Assembly: GCA_022013205.1 (NCBI GenBank)
Contig: JAKLQT010000180.1
Span: forward strand, 1-6,553
Reading direction: 5' to 3'
Length of the DNA stretch: 6,553 nucleotides
DNA from: Candidatus Omnitrophota bacterium
Lineage (GTDB): Bacteria; Omnitrophota; Gorgyraeia; B26-G9
Shown: positions 1-5,566 of the stretch, in pieces
Layout: every line of letters begins with the position of its first letter
Position numbering within the stretch: the stretch's first letter is position 1
Translations under genes and position numbers: made by a program
The notes under the pieces: model-generated
The model's input: only the letters and a program-made list of their open reading frames with translations
Database searches by the model: none
Told to the model about the DNA's origin: nothing

Positions 1-300
1 GAACAACCTCATTTGAAAAAGATTACTCCGAGAGAAACCTCTTCCAAAACGACCAGTCAAATCTTTTGCCAATTGTATAATAAGTTGCTCTCCATATTCC
101 GCAGTAACTTTACCTTTTTGCTCAAACTCTACAATCCTTCGTCCGATCTCCCAATAAGCAGCCGTAAGTATTAAATTAACAGAATAAGCAGAAGCATGCC
201 GTGCACTTTCTAAAACATCAGATATGCCAGATATCAGATTTTTATAATTTTTGTGGTCGCTGGTTAATTCTAATTTCTTTACATTTTTCTTCTTTGCCAT
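1..300 (-). CDS. DUF1016 (YhcG-type) protein, N-terminal part, truncated by window edge
   Basis: The first 100 codons of a gene that continues past the left edge. It starts at ATG 300-298, with AAGGA 7 bases upstream. The visible protein shows the hallmarks of the DUF1016 N-terminal domain: a helix with SARHASAYSVN (residues ~31-41), then AAYWEIGRRIVEFEQKGK (~47-64), AEYGEQLI (~67-74) and LTGRFGRGFSRSNLFQMR (~81-98). Full-length members of this family are usually about 340-370 residues, and the C-terminal half is a PD-(D/E)XK nuclease-like domain. That half is outside the window, so catalytic residues cannot be judged. Family members often sit in accessory or restriction-modification neighbourhoods, and their exact substrate is not settled. 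A 47-aa reading frame ends 13 bases upstream, so the two may be cotranscribed. The family call is strong; function is inferred. Confidence 0.9.
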   Translation of the reverse strand, partial: MAKKKNVKKLELTSDHKNYKNLISGISDVLESARHASAYSVNLILTAAYWEIGRRIVEFEQKGKVTAEYGEQLIIQLAKDLTGRFGRGFSRSNLFQMRLF

Positions 301-313
301 ATTTCCATCCTTG

Positions 314-457
314 TTATTTCTTAGCATCACTGCTATCAACTGACCTATTTTTAAGCGAATTTAATTTTTCCCATCCCGGCATAAACGACACATAACATAA
401 TGCCCCCATGATTTTCTTAATAGCACTCCCATTTTGTAAGTATCCATCAGAAATCAT
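314..457 (-). CDS. small hypothetical protein, 47 aa, upstream of the DUF1016 gene
   Basis: A short reading frame opening at ATG 457-455 just after an in-frame TAA and ending at TAA 316-314. The peptide begins MISDGYLQNGSAIKKIMG and continues ALCYVSFMPGWEKLNSLK, ending in a polar tail (SVDSSDAKK). Composition looks protein-like rather than random, with a hydrophobic centre and a basic/polar C-terminus. The stop lies 13 bases before the DUF1016 start, and that gene's ribosome binding site falls in the gap, as expected for a bicistronic message. Against it: no Shine-Dalgarno is visible before ATG 457, and the frame is short. It could be the surviving tail of a longer gene or a real small partner. 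I do not recognise a family. Confidence 0.42.
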   Translation of the reverse strand: MISDGYLQNGSAIKKIMGALCYVSFMPGWEKLNSLKNRSVDSSDAKK

Positions 458-490
458 GAAATATTAATGTAAGTATAACAATATGTAATA

Positions 491-496
491 ATTATA
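491..496 (-). promoter_or_regulatory. candidate -10 box for the 47-aa ORF / DUF1016 unit
   Basis: On the minus strand a perfect TATAAT hexamer lies 33 bases before ATG 457, which predicts a transcript start near 484 and a ~27-nt leader. No convincing -35 box sits at 16-18 bp; the upstream sequence is a G-rich run. TATACT, another near-consensus hexamer, lies slightly downstream. The region is AT-rich, so chance matches are likely. Confidence 0.28.
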
Positions 497-521
497 CTCC
501 CCCAACCCGCACATTTCCCGC

Positions 522-540
522 CGGAGGCGGACAGGCATGG
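522..540. repeat. short GC-rich palindrome, probable dispersed repeat
   Basis: The stretch contains CCGCC-GGA-GGCGG, a 5-bp perfect GC stem with a 3-base loop, followed by ACAGGCATGG. It stands out from the AT-rich DNA around it. It lies just past the TPR gene's stop codon, so it could fold at that transcript's 3' end, but no U-run follows in the minus direction, so it is not a canonical intrinsic terminator. It resembles the GCCTGTCCGCC-type intergenic palindromes seen in some uncultured bacterial genomes; only one copy is visible here. Confidence 0.5.
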
Positions 541-551
541 CTCGTCTCAGA

Positions 552-1778
552 CTAATCCTTTGTTTTTAACGCCTCTTCTATCATTACCAAATCCTGCTTC
601 ATTTCTTCATAATCCGGCTCAAGCTCAAGAGCCTGCTTAATATATTTATACGCTTCTTTATACTTGCCTGATTTATATAACAATTCTGCCTTTGTCCCCA
701 AAATGATTCCGTTGCCGGGCACCAATTGAATGGCCTTATCAATCAGACGCAAGCCCTCATCCAGATTTTTTCCCGCCTGATACAGCGCGTAGGCTTTGTT
801 GTTATACGACCAGGCGAGGTTCTCCTTGAGAAGGACGTCATCCAATCCATTCGTGTAGGCGTATTCCAGTTTTTCAATCGCATTATCATAATCTTGCCGA
901 TGATAATAAAAGGTGCCCATGGCAAAGGCCAGCCTTAAATCTTCCGGATTAATTTCACAGGCTTTGTTAAACCATTCCAATGCTTTTTGATTATCTTCCT
1001 CCTTCTTAGTCATGGCGCCTAAAAGCATATAGGTATCGGCAAGGCTAATGTATGTAGGAATATAGCTTGGATCTATTTCAAGCGCTTTTTCAAGCTCTCT
1101 CATAGCTTCCGGCATATTCTTTTCATAATCTTCTCTTGATGAATTCCTGATAGCTATTCCTAACGCGCGATGGGATAAATGGCTCTTTGGATTCGCCTTC
1201 ACTGCTTCTCTAAAAAGATCAACGATTGATTTCTGGTCCTCGACTTTTTCCAAAATAAACATATATGCTTCATAGTAATGATCGCGGTCGGTTGGATTGA
1301 GTTCAGTCAATCGTTTTAATTCCTTTGCCGCTGTTTTGTATTGCGTTTTTAGAATGTGGTAAGTGAAAGAATGCCAGCGGTTAAATATATTATCCGGATT
1401 AATTTTGTCTGCCTTAGCAAGCCAGGGTTTTGCTTCATCTATCCTGCCGGTCAGAAGATATTCTCTGGCAAGATTCCCATAAATAACATCCTTAGCCTCT
1501 AAATCTTCGGGCATATATTTTACTTCAAGCTTCAATGCTTCTAATGCATTTTCATAATCTCCGATATAATCACAGAAAAACGCTAACCTGCTATAATTTT
1601 CATAGTTCTCCGGGTCTGCTTCAATAGCTTTTTTCAGGCCGGCGATGGTTCTTTGATAATCGTCCTCATCATCCTGATTCGAAAATTTACTCTCAACTTC
1701 CGGGACTGTTGCCGATAGTCTTGTGGCGTAACCGCTGACAAAAACTAAAATAACAAGTAATGCGATTAAAGTTCTCAT
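552..1778 (-). CDS. exported tetratricopeptide-repeat (TPR) protein, 408 aa
   Basis: The protein opens with MRTLIALLVILVFVSGYA, a short basic n-region plus hydrophobic core typical of a Sec signal peptide, with likely cleavage around LSA-TV (~residue 23). The rest is helical TPR repeats, marked by recurring helix-B ends of the type AIEADPEN (~51), KINPDN (~125), ELNPTDRD (~159), KANPKS (~194), EIDPSY (~234), EINPED (~275), LVPGN (~352) and ELEPDY (~384), which indicates roughly eight or more repeats. No catalytic domain is present, so it probably works as a protein-binding scaffold outside the cytoplasm. I chose ATG 1778-1776 because AGGAGGGG lies immediately upstream and the signal peptide starts there. 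A longer frame to 1847 exists, but its extra residues are encoded by the terminator hairpin and U-run. It is transcribed from its own promoter through a structured leader. The partner is unknown. Confidence 0.88.
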   Translation of the reverse strand: MRTLIALLVILVFVSGYATRLSATVPEVESKFSNQDDEDDYQRTIAGLKKAIEADPENYENYSRLAFFCDYIGDYENALEALKLEVKYMPEDLEAKDVIYGNLAREYLLTGRIDEAKPWLAKADKINPDNIFNRWHSFTYHILKTQYKTAAKELKRLTELNPTDRDHYYEAYMFILEKVEDQKSIVDLFREAVKANPKSHLSHRALGIAIRNSSREDYEKNMPEAMRELEKALEIDPSYIPTYISLADTYMLLGAMTKKEEDNQKALEWFNKACEINPEDLRLAFAMGTFYYHRQDYDNAIEKLEYAYTNGLDDVLLKENLAWSYNNKAYALYQAGKNLDEGLRLIDKAIQLVPGNGIILGTKAELLYKSGKYKEAYKYIKQALELEPDYEEMKQDLVMIEEALKTKD

Positions 1779-1786
1779 ACCCCTCC
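1779..1786 (-). promoter_or_regulatory. ribosome binding site fixing the TPR start
   Basis: Minus strand reads TTAGGAGGGGT directly before ATG 1778, an almost perfect anti-Shine-Dalgarno match with short spacing (about 3 bases after AGGAGG). It lies only about seven bases past the terminator U-run, so terminator formation would cut the transcript just before translation signals appear. Confidence 0.75.
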
Positions 1787-1793
1787 TAAAAAC

Positions 1794-1833
1794 AAAAAAA
1801 CCTCGCCGGTCATAACTTTGACCAACGAAGGTT
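1794..1833 (-). terminator. intrinsic terminator inside the TPR leader (attenuator)
   Basis: On the minus strand the left arm AACCTTCGTTGGTCA pairs with the right arm TGACCGGCGAGGTT around a 6-base loop (plus 1813-1818). The stem has one bulged T and two G-U pairs, and is followed at once by seven T residues (plus 1794-1800). This is textbook rho-independent geometry. It lies between the promoter and the TPR ribosome binding site, so it must be conditional or leaky if the gene is expressed. Confidence 0.8.
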
Positions 1834-1925
1834 TTACTTTCCGCCACAAATATTGGCGGACCAGCTTTGAACTGGTTTTAACGTCCGGGATTTACCCCTT
1901 CTTAACTCGGGACTTTCCAACTATA
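1834..1925 (-). promoter_or_regulatory. structured 5' leader, possible riboswitch or other attenuator sensor, class not recognised
   Basis: Between the predicted transcript start (~1924) and the terminator lie three potential hairpins: an outer GTCC/GGAC stem closing a ~23-base interior that includes GGGGTAAATCCC (plus 1883-1913); ACCAG/CTGGT with a 7-base loop (plus 1860-1876); and CCGCCA/TGGCGG with a 7-base loop (plus 1841-1859). The hexamer AAAACC occurs twice, after hairpin 1 and in the left arm region of the terminator, and is complementary to the GGTTTT of the terminator's right arm, giving a possible alternative pairing. I compared it from memory with c-di-GMP-I/II, SAM, TPP, cobalamin, fluoride, preQ1, glycine, THF, FMN and purine aptamer motifs and saw no match. 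The ligand, if any, is unknown. Confidence 0.5.
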
Positions 1926-1930
1926 TTTTA

Positions 1931-1959
1931 AGTTTACTCCCAGCCTTACGAAGTGTCAA
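1931..1959 (-). promoter_or_regulatory. sigma-70-type promoter for the TPR gene
   Basis: Minus strand has a perfect TTGACA (plus 1954-1959), a 17-bp spacer and TAAACT (plus 1931-1936, four of six consensus bases), predicting initiation near 1924. This places ~146 nt of leader before the TPR start codon. It is the best promoter in the window. Confidence 0.7.
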
Positions 1960-2003
1960 GATTTAAAATCACCTGACCTCGTAATTCTCCGTACCTTTTT
2001 TCT

Positions 2004-2028
2004 GCTTCGTCCTTCGTCTTAGCGAAGC
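2004..2028. repeat. TTCG-rich inverted repeat, probable intergenic repeat
   Basis: GCTTCG at 2004-2009 is inverted as CGAAGC at 2023-2028. A second CTTCG at 2012-2016 can pair with the same right arm, so the tandem CTTCGTC units give two alternative stems. It lies between the ATPase stop and the TPR promoter. No U-run follows on either strand. It resembles TTCGTCCTTCGTC-type dispersed repeats, but only one copy is visible here. Confidence 0.4.
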
Positions 2029-2053
2029 GATCGTCCCTCTGACCTTGAATTTT

Positions 2054-2076
2054 TCGCTCTTTGCAAAATAGAGCGA
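2054..2076 (-). other. hairpin downstream of the ATPase gene
   Basis: TCGCTCT (2054-2060) and AGAGCGA (2070-2076) form a perfect 7-bp stem with a 9-base loop, 23 bases beyond the ATPase stop codon. In the direction of transcription it is followed by AAAAATTC, not a U-run, so it is not a canonical intrinsic terminator. It may protect the 3' end or act with Rho. Confidence 0.4.
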
Positions 2077-2098
2077 CCAAACTACCCCTCTTAACATT

Positions 2099-3349
2099 TC
2101 AACTCTTTCCCTCAACCTCACTTATTACGTCACTTAAATATCCTTCTTCCTGAATTCTGGGAAGAATATGTAGTAATATGGCCATCCTGAACAAATGCGA
2201 GTGCAGTTCAACGGTGTCGGTTTTGGGATTAGATTTGATACTATGGGATTTTTTTAAAGGCGCTATGTATTGATAAATATTTTTTCCATCACACAAGTCC
2301 GCAATTTCTTTCTGCTTTAACGGCCTTGAGGAAACAGCCAGAATATCCAGGATTCTTTCCCGAAGCGTGTTTTTTCCCTTAAAATTATACATATCGGCAA
2401 ATTCTTTTGTCTGAAGTTCTCTGGCTGTTTTGTCAATGGCCGACTTCCAGTCGTCTTTACCGATATTTTTATCAGAATCGGCGTCAACAAGGTTATATCC
2501 GATCATCTGAATCGCGTGAGGATACCCGCCGGTGACCATAATATTTTCATCCAGCGCGGCTTCATCATACGTGACATCGATTTGCTCAAAGCCCTTAATC
2601 AGCACCTCTTTGGCTTCCTCTTTCGGCATAACATCAACATTGATGACATCAAACAACCTTCTTGCCGAAGCATCATGTTTAAAAAACTCATCAAGCGTTT
2701 CCTCATATCCGATCAGAATAAAAGAAACAAACCCCTTATTTTTAACATCAAGCGTTGTCGCGATGCCCCTGAAAAGCTGGGCGCAGAAATTCAGGTTGGA
2801 AACATTATGAAGCTCATCAATAATGATCAAAACCCCGTCTTTATTGTCTCCCTTCTGAACTGAGCGCATCGTATCCACCAGTTTTGTCAGAACGGCCACC
2901 ATCTGGTCTTTCAGCGCGATCACTTCTTCACTTTGACGAGCTTCAAGCTCAGCGGAAAAAACACCTATCGAAAACTTGCCGTTTTTGAACAATTTTCCCA
3001 GGCTGGATGAGAGAACATCCATTGCGCTTGCGGGCAGTTGATCCGTAAGTTCATTTAATGAAAATTGAAGCGCGCTTCCTATATCCTGCCCGCTTTCAAC
3101 AGAATAATAAGAGGTAACAAAATTTAAATTGCCCAGGACGTCATCATTCGCCCCGGCAACAAACCTTATTAATTTGGCTAAAGCAGTTTTCCCGATACCC
3201 CTGACTCCCACCAGCAGGAAGCTGGCCGGCATGCCGTTTTTGACTTGTTCCAGCTTGCTGATAACCCGTAAAATTTGCTCTTTTCTGCCGGCAAATAAAT
3301 TGGTGGAAACTGTAGCATTCGGATTAAATGGATTAATCTTTATGTTCAC
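2099..3349 (-). CDS. AAA/STAND-like P-loop ATPase with C-terminal winged helix, 416 aa
   Basis: A cytoplasmic ATPase of the broad AAA_16/Orc1-Cdc6-like group. In order: an N-terminal FAGRKEQI box (~19-26, the F-x-GR-x-x-E/Q signature preceding the P-loop), Walker A GVRGIGKT (48-55), Walker B LIIIDELH (174-181) with D178/E179, a sensor-1-like strand FILIGYEE (~210-217), an arginine-rich SARRLF (~228-233), a lid motif TGGYPHAIQMIGY (~273-285) and a winged-helix-like region (~328-395, RERILDILAVSSRPLKQKEIADL onward in short segments). No transmembrane segment or effector domain is visible. The start is GTG 3349-3347, supported by AAGGAG with 7-base spacing. It appears monocistronic: debris lies upstream and a separate promoter downstream. 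Such proteins act as nucleic-acid-loading or signal-transducing switches; the target here is unknown. Family assignment is firm, role is not. Confidence 0.88.
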   Translation of the reverse strand: MNIKINPFNPNATVSTNLFAGRKEQILRVISKLEQVKNGMPASFLLVGVRGIGKTALAKLIRFVAGANDDVLGNLNFVTSYYSVESGQDIGSALQFSLNELTDQLPASAMDVLSSSLGKLFKNGKFSIGVFSAELEARQSEEVIALKDQMVAVLTKLVDTMRSVQKGDNKDGVLIIIDELHNVSNLNFCAQLFRGIATTLDVKNKGFVSFILIGYEETLDEFFKHDASARRLFDVINVDVMPKEEAKEVLIKGFEQIDVTYDEAALDENIMVTGGYPHAIQMIGYNLVDADSDKNIGKDDWKSAIDKTARELQTKEFADMYNFKGKNTLRERILDILAVSSRPLKQKEIADLCDGKNIYQYIAPLKKSHSIKSNPKTDTVELHSHLFRMAILLHILPRIQEEGYLSDVISEVEGKS

Positions 3350-3379
3350 TTTTACACTCCTTTTTAGGTAGCGTTAGAA

Positions 3380-3432
3380 CAATATATATTTGCTATATAA
3401 TATCATATTTTGCATATATTCAATATATATTT
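3380..3432 (-). promoter_or_regulatory. promoter/operator region of the ATPase gene with paired 12-bp boxes
   Basis: The identical 12-mer CAATATATATTT occurs at 3380-3391 and 3421-3432, start-to-start distance 41 bp, about four helical turns. Each contains the palindrome AATATATATT. Between and overlapping them on the minus strand are TTGAAT (plus 3418-3423) and, 18 bp on, TATATA (plus 3394-3399), a weak promoter predicting initiation near 3387, about 38 bases before the GTG start. One box would cover the -35 element and the other the transcript start, the arrangement expected of a repressor operator pair. The DNA is extremely AT-rich, so chance repetition is possible. Confidence 0.35.
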
Positions 3433-3487
3433 TTCTTTTATCATATATATTATAAATAGACCGCATCAAAATGCCCACCTTAGCATT

Positions 3488-3618
3488 TTATACAATCTTC
3501 AACTTTATCCTAAAAATATCATCCTGTTTTATCTTCTGCCTCAACCGTCCTTCGATCTCCTCAATATTTCCAGCATTAAAGTTACAACTAAACTATTCAA
3601 TGTTTCACGTTCAAAACA
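3488..3618 (-). pseudogene. frameshifted tail of an unrecognised gene next to the IS end
   Basis: Minus strand gives FERETLNSLVVT in one frame (plus ~3615-3580) and then, one base out of phase, FNAGNIEEIEGRLRQKIK and QDDIFRIKLKIV before TAA 3490-3488. Joining the two at a run of three T residues (plus 3578-3580) makes a continuous protein-like sequence, as if one T had been lost. The upstream side stops at TGA 3621-3619, about 15 bases from the IS3 terminal repeat, so the original N-terminus is missing. The acidic-basic helix followed by an alternating strand vaguely recalls C-terminal domains of adenylate-forming ligases, but the fragment is too short to claim that. It is a probable relic. 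Confidence 0.35.
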
Positions 3619-3635
3619 TCAATTAATATCAATAT

Positions 3636-3742
3636 TGAACTTCCCCTTTTCAGTGGACGTTTTTAATAGATAATTTATATTGTCTTTCGTATTCAAACAG
3701 GCTTAAATAATCCAACGTTGAGTGTCTCCGGGTACGATTATA
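3636..3742 (-). mobile_element. IS3-family insertion sequence remnant: transposase C-terminus plus terminal repeat
   Basis: Codons from plus 3742 down to TGA 3652-3650 read YNRTRRHSTLDYLSLFEYE and then a short basic tail. This is the conserved C-terminal end of IS3-family OrfB transposases (usual form YNR-x-RRHS-x-LGYLSP). Right after it, on the plus strand, TGAACTTCCCC followed by TTTTCAGTGGACG (3636-3659) matches the usual IS3 terminal inverted repeat style and overlaps the stop codon as in these elements. Everything upstream of YNR, including the DDE catalytic core and OrfA, is missing, so it cannot transpose. The break lies at about 3742/3743. No opposite terminal repeat or target duplication is visible. 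Confidence 0.75.
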
Positions 3743-3986
3743 GCACATTTCGCCCCAGTCTCTTGGCCTCTTCACGAGTCGCGAAGATTATTCTACGAAT
3801 ACACTCGACCTCATCATCAATAAACAACCGGCACAACACGCCTGCCCCGCAATACGGACATATCACAACATCCGCGAGGCCAACTAACCAACGTGCCGGG
3901 ATTATCCCATCCTTGTCTGTTGTGCGACAATTATAATTGCCGGAAAAAATAATTGACGTTATACACTCGTCAATAACTTTTAATCT
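3738..3986 (-). pseudogene. Cys-rich reading frame with CPYCG motif, no start codon, probable gene fragment
   Basis: An open frame of 82 codons ending at TAA 3740-3738. It contains DECITSIIFSGNYNC, then DKDGIIPARWLVGLADVV, then ICPYCGAGVLC (a Cys-x2-Cys knuckle), then IDDEVECIRRIIFATREE and AKRLGRNVL. It looks coding and could bind zinc, but there is no ATG and no suitable GTG/TTG near its left end. In the same frame upstream, past a single TAA (3989-3987), another protein-like stretch runs back into the end of the DUF2779 gene (IESIIKGYEEECCIAKS, HFHAEEGLGDIA), so the gene may be interrupted by a nonsense mutation. Its stop codon is built from the IS remnant's TATAATCG, suggesting the C-terminus was also cut by IS-associated rearrangement. 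TREEAKR also occurs just before YNR in many IS3 transposases, so the last ~15 codons might be IS-derived. Confidence 0.35.
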
Positions 3987-4078
3987 TTAAGCTATGTCCC
4001 CTAGTCCTTCTTCAGCGTGGAAGTGCACACTCTTAGCAATACAGCATTCCTCTTCGTATCCCTTTATTATTGATTCAA

Positions 4079-5566
4079 TTAACTGCTTTCTCTTCTCAAA
4101 CCTTCTAATATCTCAATCATACCTTTTGTATCCAAATCACAATATTTTTCAAGAGCTGCACGAACGCGCTGTCGCTCCTTTGCTGCTATGTTTTGCCCAA
4201 AGGTTACTCGACAATACTCTATACTAGCCATGCCGCCATCAGCTATTTCCATATTATCGTAGTTCGATTTTGTCAGTACAGGGAGAACTTTTTTGAGCGA
4301 AGCGCTCCCCTCCTGGCCCGGATGGTAATAAAGAAAACTGCGGAAAGGTACAAGTAAATCAATAACACGCTCTTCCAGCGTTGACACCCAACCCTGATAC
4401 TTAGGATATGCCTCGCTTGCATGCCGGAGCACTGTCTTCTCAAACGAAGCGTTATAGGCAATAACTGATCCTGAATTTCCTAACAAAGTTTTTAATTGTT
4501 TTAGAATCTCAGGCCTTGGGTCTTTATCCCCAGGAGCAAGATATGAGTGATGCTCGGGTTTCATACCTTTACATTTGATTACATATAAAGAATATTGGAA
4601 AGGAATCGTTTCAAACGGCTTTGTATTATCGTAAGCCGGTATTGCCGGATTTATCGTTTCAAAATCCAAAAAATAAAGAGGATACTCTAAAGTATCTATA
4701 AAATCCTTTATCCCTTTTTTGTCAACATAGGGAAGGCTTGTTTTATGACATTCAACCTGAATACTCTGCTTATCACTCAGTTTTACATCTTCTTTTATAT
4801 CAGCAATGCTTAATACCCCGCGCTCTAATAGCTCATAGGCCTTCTTTTTACCAGAATACAAACAAAATATATCCCCTTTTTTAGGCAGAAAGTCCCAACA
4901 TGTATCTTGGAGAGGACAAGAATAAGGACTGCTGCAATGCCGGCCAATTTTTACCTGTGGGGCAATTTTTTTTCGTATCGCTTCGAACATATCAGCTATG
5001 TTTGCTTCGATTTCTGGGATAAGCGCATCTGCTTGTTTTGTAACATCCTCCTCAGCAAATAGTTTTTCCGGTTCTATCTTGCCTTTACGTACATATTGAT
5101 TATTGATATACATTAGATAACATTTGCGGATTTTCAGTCCGGCGCCCTCATATGTATATTTCTGAAAAGCCACATCGTAGTAATGCTCATCTTTTACACT
5201 GCTTGAGCTTTTGACTTCAATAAGATCCCAGGCATCATTAGCCACCGGGTTAAGAATATCCACCAAGGCATAGGCCTGTTTAAAAATAAACCCTGCCTCA
5301 AATAACGGCTTACGAAGTTTGGCAGATTCTAACGACTTTTCTGATTGCTTGTCAGGCTTATAATCCCTTTGTATCGCTATCCCCCCGGGAAAAAGAGTCT
5401 GCGCCAGCTTTCCAACGGCTGTCCCTTGATCCATAATGGCCTGCGTGGAAGAATCAACTTCCGGCAAGTCTTCCTTGCGGTTATACTCATACCAGAGAAG
5501 TTTATCGCATTTAAGCCCATCAAGGTATTTAGTTTTGGATAAAAAAGGTAACGATTTATTTTTCAT
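4079..5566 (-). CDS. DUF2779 protein: Cas4/AddB-like Fe-S nuclease module plus DEDD exonuclease module, 495 aa
   Basis: Two nuclease-like halves. The N-terminal half resembles Cas4/AddB-type PD-(D/E)XK nucleases: D103 in ALVDILNP, E117-V-K119 in DLIEVKSSSS, and QKYTY (Q135...Y139), the QxxxY motif. Four cysteines, C20 (DGLKCDKLLW) and C211, C217, C223, are spaced as in the iron-sulphur clasp of that group. The C-terminal half (~296-490) has the DEDD/DnaQ-like signature: D301 and E303 in YFLDFETINP, N372/F375/E376 in IAYNASFEK, and Y475...D479 in KYCDLDT. This matches DUF2779 architecture and length. It has no Shine-Dalgarno, but its ATG overlaps the upstream nuclease stop (ATGA), implying translational coupling. 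Predicted to act on DNA or RNA ends in the cytoplasm; substrate unknown. Activity is inferred from motifs only. Confidence 0.87.
   Translation of the reverse strand: MKNKSLPFLSKTKYLDGLKCDKLLWYEYNRKEDLPEVDSSTQAIMDQGTAVGKLAQTLFPGGIAIQRDYKPDKQSEKSLESAKLRKPLFEAGFIFKQAYALVDILNPVANDAWDLIEVKSSSSVKDEHYYDVAFQKYTYEGAGLKIRKCYLMYINNQYVRKGKIEPEKLFAEEDVTKQADALIPEIEANIADMFEAIRKKIAPQVKIGRHCSSPYSCPLQDTCWDFLPKKGDIFCLYSGKKKAYELLERGVLSIADIKEDVKLSDKQSIQVECHKTSLPYVDKKGIKDFIDTLEYPLYFLDFETINPAIPAYDNTKPFETIPFQYSLYVIKCKGMKPEHHSYLAPGDKDPRPEILKQLKTLLGNSGSVIAYNASFEKTVLRHASEAYPKYQGWVSTLEERVIDLLVPFRSFLYYHPGQEGSASLKKVLPVLTKSNYDNMEIADGGMASIEYCRVTFGQNIAAKERQRVRAALEKYCDLDTKGMIEILEGLRRESS

Noticed and set aside
201..395. Plus-strand frame of 64 codons
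   Set aside because: It lies opposite the DUF1016 start and the 47-aa frame; the minus strand carries recognisable DUF1016 motifs and a ribosome binding site, while this translation is low-complexity and has no support.
1834..1925. Assigning the leader to a c-di-GMP-I (GEMM) riboswitch on the basis of GGACG-TTAAAACC similarity
   Set aside because: The diagnostic GCACAGGGCAAACC segment and the paired GACGCAAAGCC arrangement are absent; the resemblance is limited to a few bases.
2516..2863. Plus-strand frames inside the ATPase gene
   Set aside because: Antisense shadows of a gene with intact Walker A, Walker B and winged-helix regions.
3380..3460. AT-rich direct repeats as a CRISPR array or replication origin iterons
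   Set aside because: Only two exact 12-bp copies, no regular spacer series, no DnaA-type boxes and no cas or replication initiator gene beside them.
3410..3673. Plus-strand frame of 87 codons
   Set aside because: It arises from the AT-rich promoter region and runs antisense across the IS terminal repeat; Ile/Tyr/Asn/Leu-rich composition is typical of a non-coding frame.
3718..3936. Plus-strand frame of 72 codons
   Set aside because: Serine-rich and without a ribosome binding site; the opposite strand carries the IS3 YNRTRRHSTL motif and the CPYCG frame.
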